From the NCBI GenBank assembly GCA_902553945.1, contig CACDMT010000013.1, forward strand, positions 1 through 35,997: 35,997 nt of DNA, in the 5' to 3' direction. Each line of letters opens with the position of its first letter. Position 1 is the stretch's first letter. The notes under the pieces were generated by a model. It was not told the DNA's origin and did not search any database. It was given only the letters and a program-made list of their open reading frames with translations. Made by a program: the position numbers and the translations under genes. Positions 1-9,762 of this stretch are shown in pieces. This DNA comes from an uncultured Alphaproteobacteria bacterium (GTDB taxonomy: Bacteria; Pseudomonadota; Alphaproteobacteria; HIMB59; GCA-002718135).

Positions 1-56
1 TTATTTTTATATATTGTAAATAATGAATTAAAATCTAAAAAATTAACATAATACAT
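1..56 (-). CDS. Putative 5' end of the next co-directional gene, truncated by the left window edge
   Basis: ATG (complement of 54-56) starts 1 bp after the stop of the 58..942 gene; frame open to base 1, reading MYYVNFLDFNSLFTIYKN. Too short to assign a family. Confidence 0.4.
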   Translation of the reverse strand, partial: MYYVNFLDFNSLFTIYKN

Positions 57-57
57 T

Positions 58-942
58 TTAAAGTGTTTGAATTCTTTTTAATTTTTTGTAATCCTTTTCT
101 TCAATTTCCAAAATATTATCAGGTTTATTTTTTAATGTTTTTTCTACTTCAACAATATTTCTCATTAAATTTCTCAATTCATCAACTTCAAGTGATGCTC
201 TATGATCCGTTCCTTTCCAAGTTTTATTAAGTGTAAAATGTCTTTCAATATATTTTACTCCTAATGCTATTGCTGCAACGTCGGGAATGATTGAAGTATG
301 ATGTCCTGAAAATCCAATAGATTTAATTTTATCACCATAAGTATTTTTTAAATATTCAATTTCTTTTAAGTATAAATCTTCAGAGTTTGATGGATAGGAT
401 GATGTGCATACATATAAAACAATATCTTTATTTCTTTTAAAAGACTCAGCAAAATTAATAATTTTATTAATATCGTCTCTTTTTGTCATACCAAGTGAAA
501 TATGTATTTCTTTAGAATGAAGTTTAAAAACACATTCTAATAAATCTTTATTTAAATTACATGCTGAAGGAATTTTTATTATATCTATATTGATTGATGA
601 TATATCTTTCGCAGAGTCAATATCCCATACAGAACAAGAATAAGATCGATTTAATTTCTCACAGTATTTTTTAAGTTCAATATGTTGATTTAATGTAAAT
701 TCTAAAAATTCCCTATGTTCTCCATAAGTTGATCCATAAGAATGAAATGAATTAGGGTGAGGATTATTATACTCTGATTCTGACAATAGTTTTTTTGGAT
801 TTCTTTTTTGAAATTTAATTATATCAGAATATTCTGAACTTACAGATATCATTCTTAAAGCAGTTTCAAATTCACCCCTATGATTACAGCCTATTTCTGA
901 TATTAATTTAGTTTTTCTTTTATTATCTACTATGATTTTCAT
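58..942 (-). CDS. NeuB/SpsE-like sialic-acid-type synthase lacking a C-terminal SAF (antifreeze-like) domain
   Basis: SEIGCNHRG, IIKFQ, KIPSA, CTSSYPS, IGFSGHHTS, IERHFTLNK motifs of the NeuB family; ends at 294 aa with no SAF domain. Confidence 0.85.
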   Translation of the reverse strand: MKIIVDNKRKTKLISEIGCNHRGEFETALRMISVSSEYSDIIKFQKRNPKKLLSESEYNNPHPNSFHSYGSTYGEHREFLEFTLNQHIELKKYCEKLNRSYSCSVWDIDSAKDISSINIDIIKIPSACNLNKDLLECVFKLHSKEIHISLGMTKRDDINKIINFAESFKRNKDIVLYVCTSSYPSNSEDLYLKEIEYLKNTYGDKIKSIGFSGHHTSIIPDVAAIALGVKYIERHFTLNKTWKGTDHRASLEVDELRNLMRNIVEVEKTLKNKPDNILEIEEKDYKKLKRIQTL

Positions 943-961
943 GTTATTACTTTTCTCTATT

Positions 962-1642
962 TTATTTAATTTTGTTAATCTTTAAAGACTTATAAACTGA
1001 TTCAGAAATTTTAAAATCATTGATGTTATCTACATCAATTGCTTCAATTAAATCTATTTCATATAAATAAGGATCATTTTTATTATTATTCCAGTATGTA
1101 TTATTTTTGAAAAAATGCTTTTTATTGAAAATATGAAATGCGTGACAAACTTCATATATATAATTAGATTTTTGCGACATAACTTGATCTTTGGGATTTT
1201 TGACATTTATTGGTTTGCCTTTTTTATCATAAAACCAAGTATTTTTTTTGATAACTGCTGTCATTGATTTAAAATTATTTTTTCTAAAAAATTTTACTGC
1301 TTTATCAATTGTATTACTATTTAAAATAGCATGGCATGAATTTATCCACATACAATAATCAAAATCTATATTTTCTAAATAATTATGAATTTTAGTTAAA
1401 GGGTAATTTGATTCTGAAGATTTTCTATCCCTTATGATAATCGAATTTTTATTCAAATATTTATTACAAATTTTTAAAATTTTTTTATCATAAGCAGCAA
1501 AATACACACTGTCAAAATTTTTCAAACTGGATATTTTCTTAATAGCAATTTCTGCAAGAGAAGTTTTGGCATAAGGTAATAACATTTTATTTTTTAATCT
1601 CGTGCTTGACATTCTTGCATTACCTAAAGCAATAATTTTCAT
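962..1642 (-). CDS. SpsF-like cytidylyltransferase (acylneuraminate cytidylyltransferase family)
   Basis: N-terminal NARMSSTRLKNKML resembles the SpsF/CMP-sugar synthetase nucleotide-binding motif; adjacent to a NeuB-like gene. Confidence 0.7.
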   Translation of the reverse strand: MKIIALGNARMSSTRLKNKMLLPYAKTSLAEIAIKKISSLKNFDSVYFAAYDKKILKICNKYLNKNSIIIRDRKSSESNYPLTKIHNYLENIDFDYCMWINSCHAILNSNTIDKAVKFFRKNNFKSMTAVIKKNTWFYDKKGKPINVKNPKDQVMSQKSNYIYEVCHAFHIFNKKHFFKNNTYWNNNKNDPYLYEIDLIEAIDVDNINDFKISESVYKSLKINKIK

Positions 1643-1686
1643 TAATTAGCTAATAAATGTAAAATATTTATAGTCAATGTAATAGT

Positions 1687-2574
1687 TTATTTATTTAAGG
1701 AAAATAAAAAATTTTGAATTTTTTTATAACTTTTAATATTATTAATTTTACCATTTTTATTTTTTAAAATATAATTATGCATATTTATATAAGATTGATT
1801 TTTTGTATATTTAAATGTAATCTTTTTAATCTTATTATTTTTTTGTATTTGTATATTTTTTCTTATTAAATCTACTGTGATAGAAAAATCATCTCCATCA
1901 ATATATATGATTCTTTTTTCTATTCTTGAAAAATAATTAAGATTAATATTAACTAGTGTGTTCTTAGATCTTGCATTTAATATAAAATAATCATTAGTAT
2001 TAATTTTTAATTTTGAAATTTTAGACGAATAATTAAATAGTAAATTTAAATCCCCTAATAAATAAAATGTATAGTCTATTTCATGACTAAGGTCAGATAC
2101 AACTCCTCCTCCATATTTTTTTTGGGCACTACTGCTCAATTCATAATTACTTTTTCTCCAATTAGGTAAAAAAGAGTTACATATAGCATTATAAGATAAT
2201 ATTTTTTTATTATTTAATAATTTTTTTAAATAAATAATTATTGGGTCAAATCTTAAATTATAACCTACATAGATTTCATTATTAAACTTAAATAACTTGT
2301 ATTTAATTTTAAGATCATAAAGAGGTTTTTCTACAAGAATTTTTTTATTTTTTAAAATATTATTTAAAAACAATAATTGATTATAATGATTTGAAGTAAA
2401 TGTAGAAATAATAATATAATCTGGATCAAATTTAAGTATTTTTTTTCTTAAAATTATTTTATTTTTAAATTCAGTTGAATTAATTATTAAGAAATTTTGT
2501 ATTTTAAAATTTGAATTTAAAATTCTTTTATGTTTTTGGCCTATTGAGCCGTAGCCTGAAATTAACACTTTCAT
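1687..2574 (-). CDS. Gfo/Idh/MocA-family oxidoreductase
   Basis: MKVLISGYGSIGQKH Rossmann motif, ILVEKPL, YNLRFDP. Start trimmed to the internal Met before KVLISG (the supplied ORF extends to 2586). Confidence 0.8.
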   Translation of the reverse strand: MKVLISGYGSIGQKHKRILNSNFKIQNFLIINSTEFKNKIILRKKILKFDPDYIIISTFTSNHYNQLLFLNNILKNKKILVEKPLYDLKIKYKLFKFNNEIYVGYNLRFDPIIIYLKKLLNNKKILSYNAICNSFLPNWRKSNYELSSSAQKKYGGGVVSDLSHEIDYTFYLLGDLNLLFNYSSKISKLKINTNDYFILNARSKNTLVNINLNYFSRIEKRIIYIDGDDFSITVDLIRKNIQIQKNNKIKKITFKYTKNQSYINMHNYILKNKNGKINNIKSYKKIQNFLFSLNK

Positions 2575-2620
2575 ATTTATAATCAATCTTTAAACTATTA
2601 AATAAGAATTATCATTCTCA

Positions 2621-3571
2621 TTATTTTTTATTATTTATAAAATCAATAGATAAATTCTCTAAAATATTTAAATATTCAGACTTAACATTAGCTTCTTTTA
2701 AATAATTTATTATATCATTTTTTTTAGAATCATTGAAATCATCGTCTCGTGGTAACTTATATTTTTTATATAATTTGTTATTAAATTTATATTTTATATT
2801 TAGAAAATTATTAATTCTTGTTAAACTAATTGATGGATTTTTAATAAAATCATCAAAATAAATTCTTAAATGTTTTTGATAATCTTTTTTATTGCTTAAA
2901 AATTTATTATTTAGTTTAGTTTTGTACATTATTAAATAAATAGCTTTATCAGCAATTGACATTTCATTATAATTATCAGCAATATCAAATGCCCAATATG
3001 GAGTAATTATATTTTTATTTATAATTGTAGGATTAAAATATCTACCATCTCCTTTTTCAAAATTATTTATAAAATTCATATTTGCTTTAACAATTAAATA
3101 TGGATTCCTTACAACCTCAATAAAAAATAATTTATCTTTTAATATTTCATATAATTTTTGTGACTCTCCTAATATAGAAGCCGTCATAATCCTTAAAAAA
3201 GGCTTTTCTTTTTTTATTAAATTTGGAATATGAATTGTATTTGACTTAAATAATCTTTTCACATATTCAATTAGTTTATAACTTTTAAAAACACTTGATT
3301 GATCAAATGGTTTAAAATTAACATTGCGTGAAATTGTATTTTCATAAATAGTATAATCTAATAATATTTTGATATAATTATCAAATGCATCATCAGAAAA
3401 TTTATCAAAATAATTAAATATAGTTGTATTTTCAAATGAAGGTGAAAGATTTAATATTTCTATTTTAGGATATAATGATAAAAAATTATCTATAACAACT
3501 TTTCCACACCCAGATAGGCCATCGATAACTAAGACTTTTTCTAATATTGTATTATCTCTTATAAAATTCAT
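2621..3571 (-). CDS. Sulfotransferase-like P-loop protein
   Basis: N-terminal VLVIDGLSGCGKVVIDNFL phosphate loop, FIEVVRNPYLIV (3'-PB-like), C-terminal YFDDFIKNPSISLTRINNFLNI, as in PAPS-dependent sulfotransferases. Confidence 0.5.
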   Translation of the reverse strand: MNFIRDNTILEKVLVIDGLSGCGKVVIDNFLSLYPKIEILNLSPSFENTTIFNYFDKFSDDAFDNYIKILLDYTIYENTISRNVNFKPFDQSSVFKSYKLIEYVKRLFKSNTIHIPNLIKKEKPFLRIMTASILGESQKLYEILKDKLFFIEVVRNPYLIVKANMNFINNFEKGDGRYFNPTIINKNIITPYWAFDIADNYNEMSIADKAIYLIMYKTKLNNKFLSNKKDYQKHLRIYFDDFIKNPSISLTRINNFLNIKYKFNNKLYKKYKLPRDDDFNDSKKNDIINYLKEANVKSEYLNILENLSIDFINNKK

Positions 3572-3579
3572 ATCTATAT

Positions 3580-4536
3580 TTAAGTTATGGGTAAGTCAGC
3601 TATATTGTGTTTGTTTATTTTAATTGATTTGTAATGATTTTTTATCATTTTAAACAAATCTTTATTCATTAAATAATGGTTATTTAAATTAGATAATGGC
3701 TTTTTTTTATCTTTAATTATAGAAATACATAAATTATTTGTCATTTCAGATTGTAAGGGAATATTAAAATTAATTTTTTTTAGATCCTGTTTCTCATTTC
3801 TAATATATGCTTTTTTATTGCTTTTATTTAATTCAAAATAAAAATTTTTAGAAAATATCTTCAAAACATGATCTTGATTATCCTTGGTACGCTCTAAAAT
3901 AAGACTGCTATTATTATTACTAGTTAATGACATATTTCCTAAAAATTCATAACAATTTTTATGTTTACTTTTTATAATTTTTTTGGAAATATTAAATGTT
4001 TGAACTTTTAAATTTATATCATTTATAAAAAATGAAAAAAGATCGACATAGTGTACAAAATTTGATGCCATATTCCATTTACTTCCATAAACAATCATTG
4101 TTATTGGGTCTTTTTCATTTAAATATTTTTTTAATTGTATAAATGAATACATAAATCTATTTGAACAATTAACCCAGCATTTAATTTTTTTCTTATTAAA
4201 TAAATTAATATATTTAGTGTATAAATTGATTTTTTGGAAAACGATTTTTTCAACAATTAATTTTGAAAATTTAGTTTGTTTAATTAATTGATGAATTAAT
4301 GTATCTCTATTTAAGCTATTTGTTGCAATAATTACTAAGTCGTAATTTAACTTTATGTTACTAATATTTCCATAAAACTTAATATTTTTATTAAATTTTA
4401 ATATTTTTTTTTTAAAAATATTGATTTTATTTTTTCTAATATCTAAAATCTCTAATTTAAATTTATTTTTTTTTATTATACTTTCTGCATGTCTCAATCC
4501 TATATTACCCAGGCCTATAATAAGAATAGTTTTCAT
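3580..4536 (-). CDS. Gfo/Idh/MocA-family oxidoreductase
   Basis: KTILIIGLGNIGLRHAESI Rossmann motif, IIATNSLNR, LIVEKI (variant of EKP). Confidence 0.75.
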   Translation of the reverse strand: MKTILIIGLGNIGLRHAESIIKKNKFKLEILDIRKNKINIFKKKILKFNKNIKFYGNISNIKLNYDLVIIATNSLNRDTLIHQLIKQTKFSKLIVEKIVFQKINLYTKYINLFNKKKIKCWVNCSNRFMYSFIQLKKYLNEKDPITMIVYGSKWNMASNFVHYVDLFSFFINDINLKVQTFNISKKIIKSKHKNCYEFLGNMSLTSNNNSSLILERTKDNQDHVLKIFSKNFYFELNKSNKKAYIRNEKQDLKKINFNIPLQSEMTNNLCISIIKDKKKPLSNLNNHYLMNKDLFKMIKNHYKSIKINKHNIADLPIT

Positions 4537-5255
4537 TATATAATTGACCAGCCTCCATCTATAATAATGTTTTGACCATTTATATATCTTGATGAATCTG
4601 AAGATAAAAAATATGCTAAATCAGCAACTTCACTTGAATTACCCAATCTTTTAATAGGACAAATTTTAGTATATTCTTTTACAAATTTATTTGGTTGTAC
4701 AGACGAAGATCCAGCAACATGACCCTTTAATGCACCTGGGGAAATACAATTTACTGTTATATTAAATTTACCATAGTGTGCAGCCATTTGCCTTGTAAGA
4801 TTTATTATTCCACCTTTTACTATAGCATATGTTACATTCTTTTTTATATTTGTACCTTTATAAATATTTTCATTTTGAGCTAGAAAGCCATAAATAGAAC
4901 CAATTGTAATAATTGAATTATTACTTTTATTTTTTTGCATTTTTTTTGCTACCAATAAATATAGCCATGATTGATTTATTAAATTAAATTGTGTGTTTTC
5001 TTTAAGGCTTTTAAATTTCAAATCTTCAAAATTACTTTTATTCCAGTCTTGAGTGATAGGATAGCTACAATTTATAAAACAATCAATTTGTTTAATTTTT
5101 TTGATTATATTTAAAAAGTTTTTTTCTAAATTTTCAGTATTTTTTACATCAAAATAAAAATAATTATAATTTTTATTTTTTTTTTTAAATTTTTTACATA
5201 TAGAAGATCCAATTAATCCTGACCCTCCAACAATTAATAAATTTTTATTTCTCAT
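4536..5255 (-). CDS. Short-chain dehydrogenase/reductase, PtmA-like
   Basis: LIVGGSGLIGSSICK, TIGSIYG, YAIVKGG (YxxxK), NCISPGAL, INGQNIIIDGGW; located next to Leg-pathway genes like Campylobacter ptmA. Confidence 0.8.
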   Translation of the reverse strand: MRNKNLLIVGGSGLIGSSICKKFKKKNKNYNYFYFDVKNTENLEKNFLNIIKKIKQIDCFINCSYPITQDWNKSNFEDLKFKSLKENTQFNLINQSWLYLLVAKKMQKNKSNNSIITIGSIYGFLAQNENIYKGTNIKKNVTYAIVKGGIINLTRQMAAHYGKFNITVNCISPGALKGHVAGSSSVQPNKFVKEYTKICPIKRLGNSSEVADLAYFLSSDSSRYINGQNIIIDGGWSII

Positions 5256-5946
5256 AATTATTTTTTTTCATTAAATGCTCTACAATATCAAAATCTAATA
5301 AACTATCTATATCAAAGGCACTCTCATCTGGCATCAAATATATACCATTATTTTTTGTAAAAAGTGTAGGATTATATAATAAAGCTTTTCTCTTCCATAT
5401 GTAGATTGAAGCATTCATATCATAACATTTAGGGGCTTTTTGTCTTGAATAGATCATTTTATTTTTTTTTATAATATCAAAATAATTCATTTTATTTTGC
5501 TGTATCATATTAAAGTATGGATTCTTTCTTGATTTAGTAACTGAAAAAAGAATATCAAAATTATTATTTAATAGCTTATTGAAAGCTTCTTTAATATTTT
5601 TTGAAGTTCTAATTGGTGCAGTAACATCTAAATCAATTATATAGTCAAATTTTTTTTTATAATAATTTTCTGATTTTTTTAATAAATGTTTAATAACTTC
5701 TATTTTTGAAATATTAGAGCTTGATAAATATTTTGGTCTTTTAAAAAATACTTCAGCATTATATTTTTTAGATAACTGAATTATTTTTTCAGAGTCGGTT
5801 GATACAACGATTTTAGAAAATATTCCTGAATTTAATGCTTGATTTATTGTATAATAAAGAAGCGGTTTATTATTAAGAATTTTAAAATTTTTATTTTTTA
5901 AGCCTTTAGAGTTCTTTCTCATACAAATTGAACATAAAACACTCAT
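5245..5946 (-). CDS. legF: CMP-legionaminic/acylneuraminate cytidylyltransferase
   Basis: CSICMRKNSKGLKNKNFK, NNKPLLYYTINQA, VVSTDSEKI, IDLDVTAPIRTSKNI, DMNASIYIWKR; overlaps the PtmE-like gene. Confidence 0.8.
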   Translation of the reverse strand: MSVLCSICMRKNSKGLKNKNFKILNNKPLLYYTINQALNSGIFSKIVVSTDSEKIIQLSKKYNAEVFFKRPKYLSSSNISKIEVIKHLLKKSENYYKKKFDYIIDLDVTAPIRTSKNIKEAFNKLLNNNFDILFSVTKSRKNPYFNMIQQNKMNYFDIIKKNKMIYSRQKAPKCYDMNASIYIWKRKALLYNPTLFTKNNGIYLMPDESAFDIDSLLDFDIVEHLMKKNNYEK

Positions 5947-7004
5947 TTATCTTCAAATATTTTTTTCCAATGATGCATTTCACCAAAATCTTTCCAAGAA
6001 GATGGATCAATAGGAAATACTCCAATTTTATATTTTTTTTTCATTGCATTATCGATTAATTCATTAAAATCATATTTAGAATTATTTTTAATTAAACTTA
6101 GAATTTTTTTATTAATAATATACAATCCACAATTGAATAAGTAGTTAATTTTAGGTTTTTCAATAATCTTTTTTAAATTGCCATTTTTATCATTCTCAAT
6201 AACCCCATATGGAATAGTAAATTCATTTGGCGATACAATTATAGAAATATCATTTTTATTATTTATATGAAAATCATAAAAATCATTGTAATCTATATTA
6301 AAGAGAACATCGCAATTTGTTAAAAAAAAATCATTTTTAATAATTTTTTTTATTAAATAAAGTGAACCAACTGTGCCCAAAGATTTTTTTTCCTCAATAA
6401 ATGAAACCTTAAAATTAAAACTTGATTCTTTAAAATAAGATTTTATCAAATTTTTTTTATAATTAATTGATAAAAGTAATTTATTTATTTTAAATGGAAT
6501 AAAAGTTTTAATAATTTCTTCAATTATTGTACTATCGGCATAAGGAAATAAAGGCTTAGGGATAATATTTGTATATGGTTGTAATCTAGTCCCCTTCCCT
6601 CCTGCCATAATAACTAAAGGAATGTTTATATTTTTTTTTATATTAGAATTATCAAAATTTTTTATTTTATTAAATTTTTGATAATCAAGATAATCAATAA
6701 CTTCTTTGTTTTTAATAATTGGTATTAAGTTATATTTATTTTTTTGAAAAAAATTTTTTATTTTATTATAATTTAATTCATTACCTTTAATGTAAAAAGG
6801 CTTTGTATTATAAAGGCTTTTAATAGAGAAATTAATATTCTTTCTTTTTAAGATACTTTTTCTAATATCGCCCTCTGTTAACACTCCTAAAAATTTTTTG
6901 TCAGATGATACAACAAATAAACATCTCTCACCTGAAGTATTAAACTTTAAATATGCGTCTTTTATAGTGGAATTAATATTAATTATAATTTTGTTAACAA
7001 TCAT
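5943..7004 (-). CDS. ptmE: CBS-domain-containing sugar-1-phosphate nucleotidyltransferase (PtmE-like)
   Basis: N-terminal tandem CBS region (FLGVLTEGDIRKSI) followed by VIMAGGKGTRLQPYTNIIPKPLFPY; same architecture as PtmE of the GDP-sugar legionaminate pathway. Confidence 0.8.
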   Translation of the reverse strand: MIVNKIIININSTIKDAYLKFNTSGERCLFVVSSDKKFLGVLTEGDIRKSILKRKNINFSIKSLYNTKPFYIKGNELNYNKIKNFFQKNKYNLIPIIKNKEVIDYLDYQKFNKIKNFDNSNIKKNINIPLVIMAGGKGTRLQPYTNIIPKPLFPYADSTIIEEIIKTFIPFKINKLLLSINYKKNLIKSYFKESSFNFKVSFIEEKKSLGTVGSLYLIKKIIKNDFFLTNCDVLFNIDYNDFYDFHINNKNDISIIVSPNEFTIPYGVIENDKNGNLKKIIEKPKINYLFNCGLYIINKKILSLIKNNSKYDFNELIDNAMKKKYKIGVFPIDPSSWKDFGEMHHWKKIFEDK

Positions 7005-8136
7005 AAAATTTCTTTATCGTAAATTTATTATCTTTTATTGAATTAATTTTTTTATATATATTTAAATGTGTATTCTTTTTTAAGTTTATATTTTTAAAAT
7101 TAATTATTTTGTTATTATATAACTTTTTATTACTCAAGATATTTTTAATTTTTTTCATAATTAATGATTTATTATAATTTAAATTATAAACTAAATTATC
7201 AAAATATCTTCCATTTTGTCTATCGCCTAAATTGATAACAGGCAAAGAAATTATTGGCGCTTCAATGATACCACTAGAAGAATTTCCTAACATAATATCA
7301 CATTGTTTCATCATTGAATAATAATATTCATATCCAAATGAGTGAATGAATAAAGAATTATTATTTTTTTTACAAAATTCTTTTATAAGTTTATTAACTT
7401 TTAAACCATTTAAGTCATTATTTGAACTAGTAAAAATAAACTGAATATCTTTCAATGATTTTACAACACTGAATAAAGTTTTAAGATCTTTGAATGTGTT
7501 TGATTTGATTGTATTTGGATGAAATGTAACCAAAATATTATTTTTTTCAAATTTAAATTTAAATTTCTTTTCAATTTCACTTCTTTTTTTGAAATTAGAA
7601 AATGTTATATTTTCTGCAGATAAAGAACCATAATTAAATATTGTATTAGGATTCTCTCCCAACTGAATTACTCTTCTTTTATATATATCATTAGTAACAA
7701 AATGCATATTTGACATTTTAGTTATTGAATGTCTAAATGTATCATCTATTGATCCATGAGTTACCTCTCCACCGTGTAGGTGTATAATATAAATATTTCT
7801 TAAAAAGAAAGATATACATGCAGCAAAAGTTTCAATTCTATCTCCAATTAAAATAATTTTTTTTGGTTTAAATTTATTAATTGCATTATTGCATCCTTTA
7901 ATAATTTTTTGAACATAATCATTATTATTAGTATTATTTCCAATACTTATATAATAAACATTTTTATTAAAATCTTGATTAATTTCATTTTTTGTATTTC
8001 CAAAATCTTTGTTTAAATGAGATCCGGTTACAATAATTTTAAAATTATATTTTTTATTTTTTTTATATAATTTTAATAAATTTTTAAGTATTGAAAATTC
8101 TGATCTAGATGAAGTAAAAAAAATGTATTCTATCAT
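6994..8136 (-). CDS. legG: UDP/GDP-N-acetylglucosamine 2-epimerase (hydrolysing), NeuC/LegG-like
   Basis: FFTSSRSEFSILKNLL, LIGDRIETFAACISFF, HLHGGEVTHGSIDDTFRHSITKMS, MLGNSSSGIIEAP. Confidence 0.9.
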   Translation of the reverse strand: MIEYIFFTSSRSEFSILKNLLKLYKKNKKYNFKIIVTGSHLNKDFGNTKNEINQDFNKNVYYISIGNNTNNNDYVQKIIKGCNNAINKFKPKKIILIGDRIETFAACISFFLRNIYIIHLHGGEVTHGSIDDTFRHSITKMSNMHFVTNDIYKRRVIQLGENPNTIFNYGSLSAENITFSNFKKRSEIEKKFKFKFEKNNILVTFHPNTIKSNTFKDLKTLFSVVKSLKDIQFIFTSSNNDLNGLKVNKLIKEFCKKNNNSLFIHSFGYEYYYSMMKQCDIMLGNSSSGIIEAPIISLPVINLGDRQNGRYFDNLVYNLNYNKSLIMKKIKNILSNKKLYNNKIINFKNINLKKNTHLNIYKKINSIKDNKFTIKKFYDC

Positions 8137-8137
8137 T

Positions 8138-9157
8138 TTATATTTTTATAACTGAGTCTTTTTTAAAATTCTTTTTAGCCTTTTTTCCTAATACCTTATT
8201 CCATAGCATTGGAGAAATACCATTTCCAGGTCTTTTAGTAGTTATATTTTCTAAAGTAAAAAATTCATTTTTAAGTATATTTACTTTTGCAACAATAGAC
8301 TTTCTAATATGAACTTTATTCTTAAGTTCATTTTTTGTTGGTATTTTTTTAAAACTTCCAAGAGATTTTTCAATGTTTCTAATAGAAGCAACCATTAATT
8401 TTAATTCTGATGGAGTTAAGCTTATTTTTTGATCAGGGCCACTAAGACTTTTGTCAATAGTAAAATGTTTTTCTACCACCCTTGCACCTAAAGCAACTGC
8501 AGCAATTGATCCTTCAATACCTATAGAATGATCTGAAAATCCAATACTGCATTTAAAATTATTTTGCAATGTTGTAATATTATTTAAATTTAATTCATTA
8601 AATTTTGTAGGATATGAAGAATTACAATGTAATATATATATATCATTCAATCTTACTCTACCTGATAACAATATTTTTAAACATTGCCTAATTTCATTGA
8701 TAGTAGATATTCCAGTAGATAGAAAATATTTTTTTTTAAATTTTGATAAATGTTTAAGCAATGGATAATTATCAATTTCTGATGATGGAATTTTTATATA
8801 GTTTTCGTTAATAGTATTTAATAAGTTAAAACTTTCAATATCAAATATTGAGGATAAGAATCTTATATTATTTTTATGACAATATTTTTTTAAAATAATT
8901 ATTTTTTTTTTATTTAACTCATATTTTTTTAACATTTCATATTGTGCAATTTCTTTTTTATTCCCATTTTTTCTTTGATATGGTGCTTTAATAGCTTTTT
9001 TTGTAACTAGATTTTCAGCTTTAAAAGTCTGAAACTTAATAAAATTAGCACCAGCTTTCGAAGCTTCTTTGATCAATGCTTTAGCAAGTTTCAAGTTTCC
9101 ATTATGATTAACACCTGCTTCTGCAATAATTAGAACATTGCTGACTCTTTTTTTCAT
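8138..9157 (-). CDS. legI: N-acetylneuraminate/legionaminate synthase with SAF domain
   Basis: IIAEAGVNHNG, FIKFQTF, KIPSSEI, STGI, LHCNSSYP, GFSDHS, EKHFTIDKSLSGPDQ, plus a C-terminal SAF region (RKSIVAKVNILKNEFFTLENITTKRPGNGISP). Confidence 0.93.
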   Translation of the reverse strand: MKKRVSNVLIIAEAGVNHNGNLKLAKALIKEASKAGANFIKFQTFKAENLVTKKAIKAPYQRKNGNKKEIAQYEMLKKYELNKKKIIILKKYCHKNNIRFLSSIFDIESFNLLNTINENYIKIPSSEIDNYPLLKHLSKFKKKYFLSTGISTINEIRQCLKILLSGRVRLNDIYILHCNSSYPTKFNELNLNNITTLQNNFKCSIGFSDHSIGIEGSIAAVALGARVVEKHFTIDKSLSGPDQKISLTPSELKLMVASIRNIEKSLGSFKKIPTKNELKNKVHIRKSIVAKVNILKNEFFTLENITTKRPGNGISPMLWNKVLGKKAKKNFKKDSVIKI

Positions 9158-9762
9158 TATTTTATAACTGAATTACTTTTTATATCTTTTTTTATAATTA
9201 TTCCTGCTCCAATTATAGAATTTCTTCCTATTTTAACACCTTCCCTTATTATTGCTCCACTTCCAATAAAACAATTACTTTCAATAGTAACATCGCCGTT
9301 AATAATTGCTCCTGTAGATACGTGAGTGTGTTTGCCTATAAATGCATCATGCTCAATAATTGCACTAGTATTAATTATATTATTTTCACTTATTTTTACA
9401 TTTCTATTTATAGTACAATGATTCATAATAATAGTCCCCTCATTGATATCTGAGTTTTTAGATATATATGCATTTTTTGAAAAAAAGATGGGTAGATTGA
9501 ATTTAAGTATCTTTAATTTATTATATATTTCTTCCCTTTTTTTTAAATTTGTAATTTGACCAACGCAAATAAAAGCACTATCTGCAATTTTTCTTAGTTT
9601 AGATAAATCTTTATCCTGACCAATTATTTTATAATTAAAATTATTAAGTATTTTATTTTTTGAAACTAATCCAAGTATTTTAAATTTTTTGTTATTTTCA
9701 ATTATTTCTAAACACGAGTTTAAATGTCCTCCAGCACCTATGAGAATAATCTTTTTATTCAT
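9157..9762 (-). CDS. legH: NeuD/PglD-family sugar O/N-acyltransferase (LegH-like)
   Basis: IILIGAGGHLNSCLEII N-domain followed by left-handed beta-helix hexapeptide repeats (GTIIMNHCTINRNVKI..., GSGAIIREGVKIGRNSIIGAGIIIKKDI). Confidence 0.85.
   Translation of the reverse strand: MNKKIILIGAGGHLNSCLEIIENNKKFKILGLVSKNKILNNFNYKIIGQDKDLSKLRKIADSAFICVGQITNLKKREEIYNKLKILKFNLPIFFSKNAYISKNSDINEGTIIMNHCTINRNVKISENNIINTSAIIEHDAFIGKHTHVSTGAIINGDVTIESNCFIGSGAIIREGVKIGRNSIIGAGIIIKKDIKSNSVIK

Noticed and set aside
2605-2618. Short inverted repeat agaat-tatc-attct between the sulfotransferase-like and Gfo/Idh genes
   Set aside because: Only a 5-bp AT-rich stem with no convincing terminator structure; expected by chance in this composition.
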